Of a DNA stretch of 64,000 nt, positions 1 through 8,854 are shown in pieces; position 1 is the stretch's first letter; each line of letters starts with the position of its first letter. The position numbers and the translations under genes are program-made. Location: assembly GCF_016860545.1 (NCBI RefSeq), contig NZ_BNEB01000002.1:186001-250000 (forward strand), written 5' to 3'. The notes under the pieces were generated by a model. It did no database searches, was not told where the DNA came from, and worked only from the letters and a program-made list of their open reading frames with translations. Origin of the DNA: Streptomyces asoensis. Lineage in GTDB: Bacteria; Actinomycetota; Actinomycetes; Streptomycetales; Streptomycetaceae.

Positions 1-122
1 AAATCGGAGAGGGAATTCACTGTTTTCCTGAATTCGGATTCCGGCGGCCGTCCGTTCGTTTCCGGGAAATGGTTCCCCGGTCGCCGTCGTCGCGCCGCCG
101 GTCCGGCCGGTTGTCCGTGCCG

Positions 123-1244
123 TCAGCGCCAGGCGTCCTCGGCGCCGCGCCGGGCCGCCTCCAGGTCCACGTCGCGCCCCTGCTCCGCCAGCGCCGCGCC
201 GAGCGCCGCCAGGCAGCCCTGCACCGCCCCCACCGTGGCGTCGGCCCCGTAGTGGTTGACCCGGATCATCTCCGCGGCCAGCGCGCCCCCGCCCGCGGCC
301 AGCGGCAGCGCGGGGTCGCCCGCCAGGGCCCGGGCGACCAGGTCCGAGGCCACCACCCCGGACGGCGTCCGCAGCGTCGTGGCGACGGGCGCCGCCTCTG
401 CCGCGTCGTGCACGTACGGCTCCAGACCGCCGCCCAGGGCGACCGCCCCCGCGCGGGTCGCGGCGGCCGCGGACGCGTGGCGGGCCATCACCGTCCCGGG
501 CCCCACGGCCTCGATCCGCTCGACGCACGCCTCCAGGGCCAGCATCTCCAGCTGCGCCGGTGCGTGCAGCAGCGCCTTGCGGCCGCCGTCGACCCACCGC
601 TCCTTCCAGTCCAGCAGCGACAGGTACGAGCGGCGCGGGGCCCCGGGGTTCGCCGCCATCCTGGCCCAGGCGCGCTCACTCACCGACACGGCCGACACGC
701 CCGCGGGTCCGCCCATCGCCTTCTGGGCGCCGATCACGCACAGGTCCACCCCCCACGCGTCCGGCAGCACGGGCTCCGCGCCGATCGAGGCCACCGCGTC
801 CAGGTAGAACAGCGCGCCGTGCTCCCGCACCACCTCGCCGATCTCCGCGACCGGGTTGGTGTTGCCGGTCGCGGCCTCCGCGTGCACCAGCGACACGAAG
901 TCGATCTCCGGGTGCTCCATGAAGGCCTGCCGGACCTGTGCGGCCGTCACCGCCGTGTGGAAGGGCACCGCCAGGTCGATCACCGTGGCGCCGCAGTCGC
1001 GCAGCCAGTCCCCGAAGGTCTTGCCGTACGGGCCGGTGATCACGTTCAGCGCGGTCGTGTCCGGACCGGCCGTGCCGCGGATCGCGCCCTCCAGCGGCAG
1101 CAGCGCCTCGCCCTGCATGATCACGACGTCCTGCCGGGTGTCCAGCAGCCGCGCCACCCGGTCCTCGATCGAGGCGAAGTGTGCGGCACTCAGCGGGGCG
1201 AGGTCCAGGAACGGGTGTGTCACGGCGGTGCTCTCTTCACTCAC
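123..1244 (-). CDS. Class V PLP-dependent aminotransferase (alanine-glyoxylate/serine-pyruvate type)
   Basis: This 373-residue protein has the fold-type I aminotransferase layout. LDA at residues 148-150 gives Asp149, which would contact the pyridine nitrogen, and IGAQKAMGGPAG places the Schiff-base lysine at Lys175. The small-domain end, MIRVNHYG, is typical of the alanine-glyoxylate/serine-pyruvate group. The family moves an amino group from alanine or serine to an oxo acid such as glyoxylate in the cytosol. The substrate cannot be read from sequence. The gene is transcribed away from the ABC importer, with 184 bp between them, so it has its own promoter. The ATG start was chosen because conserved sequence begins soon after it. 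Length fits the family. Confidence 0.85.
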   Translation of the reverse strand: MSEESTAVTHPFLDLAPLSAAHFASIEDRVARLLDTRQDVVIMQGEALLPLEGAIRGTAGPDTTALNVITGPYGKTFGDWLRDCGATVIDLAVPFHTAVTAAQVRQAFMEHPEIDFVSLVHAEAATGNTNPVAEIGEVVREHGALFYLDAVASIGAEPVLPDAWGVDLCVIGAQKAMGGPAGVSAVSVSERAWARMAANPGAPRRSYLSLLDWKERWVDGGRKALLHAPAQLEMLALEACVERIEAVGPGTVMARHASAAAATRAGAVALGGGLEPYVHDAAEAAPVATTLRTPSGVVASDLVARALAGDPALPLAAGGGALAAEMIRVNHYGADATVGAVQGCLAALGAALAEQGRDVDLEAARRGAEDAWR

Positions 1245-1366
1245 GGGGTAGAGGTGACGAGACTAGCCAACACGCGCCCCACCCTCCCCGCCCTCCCCAT
1301 CGACGACCCGCGCCCTCCCGGCCGGTGACATCCCAGGCCCGAGAGCCCTGTGACCATCGGTTTGGT

Positions 1367-1394
1367 TTGAGAGCCCCAAACATCTCCTTATAAT
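1367..1394 (+). promoter_or_regulatory. Housekeeping-type promoter of the ABC importer operon
   Basis: TTGAGA at 1367-1372 and TATAAT at 1389-1394 are separated by 16 bp. This is close to the consensus for the principal sigma factor and ends 34 bp before the GTG of the binding protein gene. A 6-bp inverted repeat, GTTTGG at 1360-1365 and CCAAAC at 1376-1381, spans the -35 element and could be an operator. The call rests on sequence resemblance only. Confidence 0.7.
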
Positions 1395-1428
1395 CGGAAC
1401 CCATAGTTCCCTTACAGGAAGGCCCGCC

Positions 1429-2292
1429 GTGAACACCCTCCCCGGCCGCCGGAACCGCGTCCTGGCCGCCACCACCGTGGCGGCCGGGCTCATGCTCGTC
1501 GCCGCCTGCACCTCCACCGATGACGGCGCCAGCGGCTCCAAGACCGCCGCCGGCGGGGTCGAGCTCGTCAAGGCGGGCCAGCTCACCACCTGCACCCACC
1601 TGCCCTACCCTCCGTTCCAGTCGGAGATCGACGGCAAGGTGCAGGGCTTCGACGTGTCCCTGATCGACCTGGTGGCCGAGGACCTGGGCGTCAAGCAGGT
1701 GATCACCGACACGCCGTTCGAGAACTTCAAGACCGGCGCCTTCCTCAACTCCGGGCAGTGCGACCTGGCCGCGGCCGGCATGACCATCACCGACGAGCGC
1801 AAGAAGAACGTCGACTTCTCCGACCCCTACTTCGACGCGACCCAGGCCGTCCTGGTCGACAAGGGCGCGGGCGTCACCTCGCTCGCCGACGTGAAGGCCA
1901 AGGGCGTCAAGCTCGGCGCACAGGCGCAGACCACCGGCGAGGACTACGCGAAGAAGCAGGGCTTCGACCCCGTCTCCTTCGAGTCCTCCGACGCCGTCCT
2001 CAACGGCCTGCGCACCGGCCAGGTCAAGGCCGTCATCATCGACTACCCGGTCGTCCAGGGCTGGCTGAAGACCAAGGCCAACGCCGACGCCTTCAAGGTC
2101 GTCGACAACCTCAACACCGGCGAGCAGTACGGCTTCACGGTGAAGAAGGGCAACACGAAGCTGGTCGCCGCGATCAACAAGGCGCTCGCCGACGCCAGGG
2201 CCGACGGCACCTACAAGAAGCTGTACGAGAAGTGGATCGGCCCCTACGACGCCGCGGCCGCCTCCCCGTCGGCCGCCGCCTCGGCCTCCTGA
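1429..2292 (+). CDS. Amino-acid ABC transporter substrate-binding lipoprotein
   Basis: A lipoprotein signal ends in a lipobox, LVAAC, with the lipidated cysteine at residue 27. A family 3 extracellular solute-binding domain follows (about residues 40-270). Typical stretches are FDVSLIDLVAEDLG and the end-of-domain KLYEKWIG. The protein is tethered outside the membrane and hands polar amino acids, or related compounds such as compatible solutes, to the permease 4 bp downstream. It starts with GTG and has AGGAAGG nearby upstream as ribosome binding site. The C-terminus has a short Ala/Ser-rich tail. The ligand is unknown. In related genomes ectoine genes lie close by, but nothing here proves ectoine as substrate. 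Confidence 0.92.
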   Translation: MNTLPGRRNRVLAATTVAAGLMLVAACTSTDDGASGSKTAAGGVELVKAGQLTTCTHLPYPPFQSEIDGKVQGFDVSLIDLVAEDLGVKQVITDTPFENFKTGAFLNSGQCDLAAAGMTITDERKKNVDFSDPYFDATQAVLVDKGAGVTSLADVKAKGVKLGAQAQTTGEDYAKKQGFDPVSFESSDAVLNGLRTGQVKAVIIDYPVVQGWLKTKANADAFKVVDNLNTGEQYGFTVKKGNTKLVAAINKALADARADGTYKKLYEKWIGPYDAAAASPSAAASAS

Positions 2293-2296
2293 CCCC

Positions 2297-3130
2297 ATGG
2301 CCGATACCGACGTACGGCTCCAGCCGAAGAAAAAGGGCCTCACCCGACGGCAGAAGCGCCGTCTCTCGCGCGGCGCGCAGTATGTCGTCTTCGTGGCCGC
2401 CGTGATCGTCTTCGCGACCACGGCGGACTGGGGCCGGCTGAAGAACCAGTTCGCCCAGTGGGACATCGCCCGGCAGATGTTCCCGGACGTCCTCACCCTG
2501 GCGCTGAAGAACACCGTCCTGTACACGGTGTCCGGCTTCGTCCTCGGACTGCTGCTGGGCCTGGTCATCGCGCTGATGCGGCTGTCCTCCGTGGGCCCGT
2601 ACCGCTGGGTGGCCGGGGTCTACATCGAGATCTTCCGCGGCCTGCCCGCCCTGCTGATCTTCGTGTTCATCGGCGTGGCCGTGCCGCTGGCCTTCCCCGG
2701 CACCGAGATCGTCGGCGGCACGTACGGCAAGGCGGCGCTCGGACTCGGCCTGATCGGGGCCGCCTACATGGCGGAGACGTTCCGCGCGGGGATCCAGGCC
2801 GTGCCCAAGGGCCAGCTGGAGGCCGCGCGGTCGCTGGGCTTCTCGCCCGCCCGCGCGATGGTCTCGGTGATCATCCCGCAGGCGTTCCGGATCATCCTCC
2901 CGCCGCTCACCAACGAGCTGATCATGCTCTTCAAGGACTCCTCCCTGGTCCTGCTGCTCGGGGTGACACTGGAGGAGCGCGAACTGTCCAAGTACGGCCG
3001 CGACCTGGCCAGTACGACAGCCAACTCCACGCCGATCCTGGTCGCCGGCCTGTGCTACCTGCTGGTGACCATCCCGCTCGGCTTCGTCGTGCGCCGCATG
3101 GAGGCGAAGGCCCAGGAGGCCGTGAAATGA
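2297..3130 (+). CDS. Amino-acid ABC transporter permease (HisMQ type)
   Basis: A 277-residue inner-membrane protein with a Lys/Arg-rich cytoplasmic N-terminus (residues 10-25) and about five membrane segments. The EAA loop at about residues 175-195 ([13 protein letters not shown]) is the contact to the ATPase. [11 protein letters not shown] at about 110-120 is typical of the polar amino-acid permeases. The gene lies between its binding protein and its ATPase, and its TGA overlaps the ATG of the ATPase in an ATGA, so the three are one operon. Only one permease gene is present, so a homodimer is inferred. Confidence 0.93.
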   Translation: MADTDVRLQPKKKGLTRRQKRRLSRGAQYVVFVAAVIVFATTADWGRLKNQFAQWDIARQMFPDVLTLALKNTVLYTVSGFVLGLLLGLVIALMRLSSVGPYRWVAGVYIEIFRGLPALLIFVFIGVAVPLAFPGTEIVGGTYGKAALGLGLIGAAYMAETFRAGIQAVPKGQLEAARSLGFSPARAMVSVIIPQAFRIILPPLTNELIMLFKDSSLVLLLGVTLEERELSKYGRDLASTTANSTPILVAGLCYLLVTIPLGFVVRRMEAKAQEAVK

Positions 3131-3921
3131 GCCGACCGGAGATCGAGGTCCGCGACCTGCACAAGTCGTTCGGCGCCAACGAGGTGCTGCGCGGCATCGA
3201 CCTGGAGATCGGCCGGGGCGAGGTCGTCTGTGTGATCGGCCCGTCCGGGTCGGGCAAGTCGACGCTGCTGCGCTGCGTGAACCTGCTGGAGGAGCCCACC
3301 GGGGGCCGGGTGTTCGTGGGCGGCACCGAGCTCACCGACCCCGACGTCGACATCGACGCCGTACGCCGCCGCATCGGCATGGTCTTCCAGCAGTTCAACC
3401 TGTTCCCGCACCTGTCGGTCACCGAGAACCTCACGCTGCCGCAGCGCCGGGTCCTCGGGCGCGGCAAGGCGGAGGCGGCGAAGGTGGCCGCCGAGAACCT
3501 GGAGCGGGTGGGACTGTCGGAGAAGGCGAGCGCCTACCCCGCCTCGCTCTCCGGTGGTCAGCAGCAGCGGGTGGCGATCGCCCGCGCGCTGGCCATGGGC
3601 CCCGAGGTGATGCTCTTCGACGAGCCCACCTCGGCGCTCGACCCGGAACTGGTCGGGGACGTCCTCGCGGTCATGCGCATGCTCGCCGACGAGGGCATGA
3701 CGATGATGGTCGTCACGCACGAGATGAGCTTCGCCCGTGAGGTGGCCGACCGGGTCGTCTTCATGGACGGCGGGGTGATCGTGGAGGACGGCGTCCCGGC
3801 CGAGGTCATCGGCCGCCCCCGCCACGAACGCACCCGGCACTTCCTGTCCCGGCTCCTCGACCCGGCGATGGCCCAGGTGGAGGAAGGCACCTCCGGCCAG
3901 GTGGGCGCGCCCGAGCAGTAG
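3127..3921 (+). CDS. Amino-acid ABC transporter ATP-binding protein (GlnQ type)
   Basis: The 264-residue protein contains Walker [10 protein letters not shown] at residues 38-46, the Q-loop region [11 protein letters not shown], signature LSGGQQQR, Walker [12 protein letters not shown] and the switch histidine in VVTHEM. It powers the importer encoded upstream. I place the start at the ATG that overlaps the permease stop (ATGA). The open frame extends much further upstream but only as a shadow inside the permease gene. Confidence 0.95.
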   Translation: MSRPEIEVRDLHKSFGANEVLRGIDLEIGRGEVVCVIGPSGSGKSTLLRCVNLLEEPTGGRVFVGGTELTDPDVDIDAVRRRIGMVFQQFNLFPHLSVTENLTLPQRRVLGRGKAEAAKVAAENLERVGLSEKASAYPASLSGGQQQRVAIARALAMGPEVMLFDEPTSALDPELVGDVLAVMRMLADEGMTMMVVTHEMSFAREVADRVVFMDGGVIVEDGVPAEVIGRPRHERTRHFLSRLLDPAMAQVEEGTSGQVGAPEQ

Positions 3922-3935
3922 TTAGGGTGCACCGC

Positions 3936-5027
3936 ATGAGCGATCGCGCGGTGCTGCACGTGAAGGGCCGGATCCTGACGGGGTCCGACGAAGTCCGCGA
4001 CGGACTGTGGGTCGTCGACGGCCGGATCACCTACGACCGTCCCGTCGGCGCCCGCGACGTCCGCACCGTCGAGGGCTGGGCCCTGCCGGGGCTGGTCGAC
4101 GCGCACTGCCACGTGGGCCTGGGCGCGCACGGCCCCGTCGACCGGGACGTCGCCGAGGAGCAGGCGCTGGCCGACCGCGATGCCGGCACCCTGCTGATCC
4201 GCGACGCCGGCTCGCCCTCGGACACCCGGTGGACCGACGCCCGCGAGGACCTCCCGAAGATCATCCGGGCGGGCCGGCACATCGCCCGCACCCGGCGCTA
4301 CCTGCGCGGCTACGCGCACGAGATCGAACCCGACGACCTGGTCGCGTACGTCGCCCGGGAGGCCCGGCGCGGTGACGGCTGGGTCAAGCTCGTCGGCGAC
4401 TGGATCGACCGCGAGGTCGGTGACCTGGCTCCCAGCTGGCCCCGGGAGGCGGCCGCGGCGGCCATCGCGGAGGCCCACCGGCTGGGCGCCCGGGTCACGG
4501 CGCACTGCTTCGCGGAGAACTCGCTCCGCGACCTCGTCGAGTCCGGCATCGACTGCGTCGAGCACGCGACGGGCCTGACCGAGGACCTCGTCCCGCTGTT
4601 CGCCTCCCGCGGGGTGGCGATCGTGCCGACCCTCGTCAACATCGCCACGTTCCCGAAGCTCGCGGCCGGCGGCGAAGCCAAGTTCCCGCGCTGGGCCGCC
4701 CATCTGCGCCGCCTGCACGAACGCCGTTACGACACCGTCCGCGCCGCCTACGACGCAGGCATCCCCGTCTTCGTCGGCACGGACGCCGGCGGCACGCTGC
4801 CGCACGGCCTGGTGGCCGCCGAGGTGGCGGAACTGGTGACGGCGGGCATCCCGGCGGTGGAGGCGCTCTCGGCGACCACATGGGGCGCGCGCGCCTGGCT
4901 CGGACGCCCCGGTCTGGACGAGGGCGCTCCGGCGGATCTGGTGGTCTACGAGACGGACCCGCGCGCCGACGTACGCGTGCTCGCGGCCCCTCGACGGGTG
5001 GTCCTGAACGGCGCGGTGGTGAGCTGA
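3936..5027 (+). CDS. Amidohydrolase family protein (metal-dependent)
   Basis: About 363 residues from the ATG at 3936; a GTG three codons earlier is possible. The N-terminal beta-sandwich strand is followed by DAHCH (His57/His59, metal ligands), a lysine-containing WVKLVGDW strand, RVTAHCFAENSL, IDCVEHATG and the final metal aspartate in FVGTDAGG. This is the imidazolonepropionase/prolidase-like branch of the amidohydrolase superfamily; substrate unknown. It starts 14 bp after the ABC ATPase gene and may be cotranscribed with it, which would suit degradation of an imported compound. That link is inference. Confidence 0.88.
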   Translation: MSDRAVLHVKGRILTGSDEVRDGLWVVDGRITYDRPVGARDVRTVEGWALPGLVDAHCHVGLGAHGPVDRDVAEEQALADRDAGTLLIRDAGSPSDTRWTDAREDLPKIIRAGRHIARTRRYLRGYAHEIEPDDLVAYVAREARRGDGWVKLVGDWIDREVGDLAPSWPREAAAAAIAEAHRLGARVTAHCFAENSLRDLVESGIDCVEHATGLTEDLVPLFASRGVAIVPTLVNIATFPKLAAGGEAKFPRWAAHLRRLHERRYDTVRAAYDAGIPVFVGTDAGGTLPHGLVAAEVAELVTAGIPAVEALSATTWGARAWLGRPGLDEGAPADLVVYETDPRADVRVLAAPRRVVLNGAVVS

Positions 5028-5193
5028 GGACGGTGCGGCGTGCGCGGCCGGGGGGAACGTGCGTGCCGCCGGATTCGAAGAAACGCGCGGAGATTCCACG
5101 TTGGAGTGAACCGGCGTCACCCCGCTGACCGTTCACCCCTCGTACGCAATTCTTGCGGGGTCCCGAGGCATTTCTCTTCTGGGGGTCCCACCC

Positions 5194-6186
<993 letters not shown>

Positions 6187-6241
6187 CCCCGACCGGGGTG
6201 GGGCGGCGGGGTGTCGCGGGGTGGGGTCGGCCCGGGGGTCG

Positions 6242-7348
6242 TCAGGGGCGGGTCAGGGAGAGGGACTGGTCCAGGGCCTGGAGGAAGCGGTTGACCGTGG
6301 GGCGGTCGCGTACCGCCAGCCGCAGCCACTCCTCGTCCAGCCCCGGGAAGGTGTCCCCGCGCCGCACCGCGAAGCCCAGGGTGCGCAGCTGCCGGCGGAC
6401 CGCGTCGGCCCGGGGCAGCCGCACGAGGACGAAGGGTCCCTCGGCGGGTCCCACCACCCGCACCCCGTCGGCACCGAACTCCTCGAGCCCGGCCACGAGA
6501 TGCGCGCGGTCGGCGGCGACACGGTGTGCCGCGTGCGCCGCCTCCGCCAGCGCCTGCGGGCCCATGCACGCCTGCGCCGCCACCAGCGCGGGCGTGGACA
6601 CCGGCCACAGCGGCTGCGCCCGCTCCAGCCCGGCCACGGTCCGCGGGGAGGCGAGCACATAGCCGATGCGCAGCCCCGCGAGACCCCAGGTCTTCGTCAG
6701 GCTGCGCAGCACCACCAGGCCGGGCACGTCCGTCCGCCCGGCCAGGGCCTCCCGCTCGCCCGGCACCGCGTCCATGAACGCCTCGTCGACCACCAGGGTG
6801 CGCCCGGGCCGGGCCAGCCGGGCGATCGTCCCGGCCGGGTGCAGCACCGACGTGGGGTTGGTCGGATTGCCGATCACGACCAGGTCGGCCGCCTCGGGCA
6901 CGGCCGCCGGGTCCAGTCGGAAACCGTCCTGCGGGCGCAGCACCACCCGCTCCACCTCGTGCCCGGCGTCCCGCAGCGCGGCCTCCGGCTCCGTGAACTG
7001 CGGGTGCACCACGACGGGCCGCCGGACCTCCAGGGCCCGTGCGAGCAGGACGAACGCCTCCGCCGCGCCCGCCGTCAGCAGGACCCGCTCGACGGGCAGC
7101 CCGTGCCGCGCGGCGACGGCGGCCCGCGCGGCCCGCCCGTCCGGGTAGGCCGCGAGGCCGCCGAGGGACGCCGCGACGCGCTCCCGCAGCCAGCGCGGCG
7201 GCGTGTCCGCGCGGACGTTCACCGCCAGGTCGACGAGGGCCGAGCCGTCGTCGCGCACCTCCGCGTCCCCGTGATGACGCAGGTCGTGACCGTCGGCACC
7301 CCCGGCGCCGCCGGGTAGGTGGCTCGCGGCGGACCCGTCAGTGCGCAT
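6242..7348 (-). CDS. cobC: CobC/CobD-type PLP-dependent decarboxylase-like protein of cobalamin synthesis
   Basis: A 368-residue histidinol-phosphate-aminotransferase-like enzyme, with VIGNPTNPTSVLHP, the cofactor strand LVVDEAF and the PLP lysine in RSLTKTWGLAG followed by LRIGYVLA. In B12 synthesis this family is annotated as L-threonine-O-3-phosphate decarboxylase, which makes the aminopropanol linker. In actinobacteria the homologue is the Rv2231c/CobC type, whose exact substrate is less certain. The gene is last in the first cob operon and its start overlaps the end of cbiX by 11 bp. No clear ribosome binding site is seen, as expected for coupled translation. Confidence 0.85.
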   Translation of the reverse strand: MRTDGSAASHLPGGAGGADGHDLRHHGDAEVRDDGSALVDLAVNVRADTPPRWLRERVAASLGGLAAYPDGRAARAAVAARHGLPVERVLLTAGAAEAFVLLARALEVRRPVVVHPQFTEPEAALRDAGHEVERVVLRPQDGFRLDPAAVPEAADLVVIGNPTNPTSVLHPAGTIARLARPGRTLVVDEAFMDAVPGEREALAGRTDVPGLVVLRSLTKTWGLAGLRIGYVLASPRTVAGLERAQPLWPVSTPALVAAQACMGPQALAEAAHAAHRVAADRAHLVAGLEEFGADGVRVVGPAEGPFVLVRLPRADAVRRQLRTLGFAVRRGDTFPGLDEEWLRLAVRDRPTVNRFLQALDQSLSLTRP

Positions 7349-8255
7349 GGGAGTGCGCGTGGCCGTGGTGGTGGCCGTCGTGGTGGTGGTGACCCTCGTC
7401 GTCCGGGTGGAAGTGCGGCTGCTGCGGCCGGCCCACCTTGTCCTCGAAGCCCGGCAGCGCGATCCGGTAGACGCACGAGTCGCAGTTCATCCGCAGGTCG
7501 CCCTTGACGGCCTCCTCGTAGCGCTCCATCACCAGGTCGAGCAGCTCGGGCTCGGGACCGATGACGTCCGCCGACCGCACCTCGACCTCCGGGTGCGCGG
7601 CCGCCCAGTCCTCGGTCTGGTGCCGCACCCGGTCCGGCAGGATCCCGGTGAACAGGAAGTACGGCAGGACGACGATCCGCCGCGCCCCCAGCCGCAGGCA
7701 CCGGTCGAGTCCGCTCGGCACGTCCGGCGCGGCCAGCGACACGAACGCGGTCTCCACGCCCGCGTAGCCGCGCCCCTCCCACAGCAGCCGCGCCGCCTTG
7801 AACACCTCCGCGTTGGCGTCCGGGTCCGACGACCCGCGCCCGACCAGCAGCACGGTCACCTCGGACGGATCACCGCTGTCGCCCAGCGCCTGTGCCAGCC
7901 GCCGCTCCAGCACGTTCAGCAGGGCCGGGTGCGGGCCCAGCGGACGCCCGTAGGTGTACGAGATCCCCGGGTGGCGCTCCTTCTCCCGGGACAGGGCCGC
8001 GGGGATGTCGCCCTTGGCGTGCCCGGCGGACACCAGCATCAGCGGTACGGCGGCGAACCGCCGTACGCCCCGCTCCACCAGTTCCGTCACGGCCTCGCCG
8101 AGCGGCGGCGGGGACAGCTCGATGAAGCCGCCCGCGACGGGCAGTTCGGGGTGGCGGCGGCCCAGCTCCCGCACGAAGTCGCGGAACGCCTCGGCTCCGG
8201 CTTCGTCCCGGGTGCCGTGGCCGGCGATGAGCAGGGCGGGCGGCGGGGTGGTCAC
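7338..8255 (-). CDS. cbiX: Sirohydrochlorin chelatase CbiX (long form, with Cys motif and His-rich tail)
   Basis: The 305-residue protein has two tandem CbiX/SirB half-domains. The first begins LLIAGHGTRDEA and has VSAGHAKGDIP; the second begins VLLVGRGSSDPDAN. A C-terminal M-N-C-D-S-C motif follows, matching the MXCXXC that holds a [4Fe-4S] cluster in Bacillus megaterium CbiX. The last ~25 residues are His/Asp-rich and probably store or deliver metal. The enzyme inserts Co2+ (or Fe2+ for siroheme) into sirohydrochlorin. The GTG start is preceded by GAGGAG and overlaps the cobH stop (GTGA). The same genome segment also encodes the late chelatase CobN. Confidence 0.9.
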   Translation of the reverse strand: MTTPPPALLIAGHGTRDEAGAEAFRDFVRELGRRHPELPVAGGFIELSPPPLGEAVTELVERGVRRFAAVPLMLVSAGHAKGDIPAALSREKERHPGISYTYGRPLGPHPALLNVLERRLAQALGDSGDPSEVTVLLVGRGSSDPDANAEVFKAARLLWEGRGYAGVETAFVSLAAPDVPSGLDRCLRLGARRIVVLPYFLFTGILPDRVRHQTEDWAAAHPEVEVRSADVIGPEPELLDLVMERYEEAVKGDLRMNCDSCVYRIALPGFEDKVGRPQQPHFHPDDEGHHHHDGHHHGHAHSHAH

Positions 8256-8854
8256 TGTTTCTCCTCGGAGGGTGAAGCGGGGGACGGATGCGGGGTGTAG
8301 AGCAGGGCGTTGAGCGCGGCGGCGGCGACCGCCGACCCGCCCTTCTCGGAGACGTTGCTCACGGCGGGCAGACCGCTCGCGCGCAGCGCGGCCTTGGACT
8401 CGGCCGCCCCGACGAAACCGACGGGCAGGCCGATGACCAGCGCGGGGGAGGCGTCGAGCGTGAGCAGCTCCTCCAGGGCGGTCGGCGCGCAGCCGATCAC
8501 CCAGAGGGCGCCGGGCCCGACCTCCTCGTACGCCAGCCGGACGGCGTGGGCCGACCGGGTCAGCCCGGGACCGGACCGGGCGTCCTTGAGACGGCAGACG
8601 GTCTCGCGCCGGGTGATGCCCGCCGCCACCATCTCCACGTCGACGACGACGGGCGCCCCGGCGTGCAGCGCGCGGTGCGCGGCCACCAGCTCGCCCTCGT
8701 CCAGGACGAGGTCGTCCGCGTACTCCAGGTCGGCCGCGGAGTGGATGACCCGCTCCACCACCGCCCGGCTCAGCGGTGCGAGGTACGAGGTGTCCAGGCG
8801 GGCGCGCAGCCGCCGGAAGGACTCCTGCTCGATGGGGTGGACCACACGGTTCAC
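8252..8854 (-). CDS. cobH: Precorrin-8X methylmutase CobH/CbiC
   Basis: A 200-residue enzyme that moves the C11 methyl group to C12 of precorrin-8X to give hydrogenobyrinate. ERVIHSAADLEYADDL places the presumed catalytic histidine at residue 38. ALWVIGCAPTALEEL and LPVGFVGAAESK are strongly conserved in the family. The GTG start overlaps the cobJ stop in GTGA and sits behind an AGGAGGG ribosome binding site, so it is translationally coupled. Confidence 0.93.
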   Translation of the reverse strand: MNRVVHPIEQESFRRLRARLDTSYLAPLSRAVVERVIHSAADLEYADDLVLDEGELVAAHRALHAGAPVVVDVEMVAAGITRRETVCRLKDARSGPGLTRSAHAVRLAYEEVGPGALWVIGCAPTALEELLTLDASPALVIGLPVGFVGAAESKAALRASGLPAVSNVSEKGGSAVAAAALNALLYTPHPSPASPSEEKQ

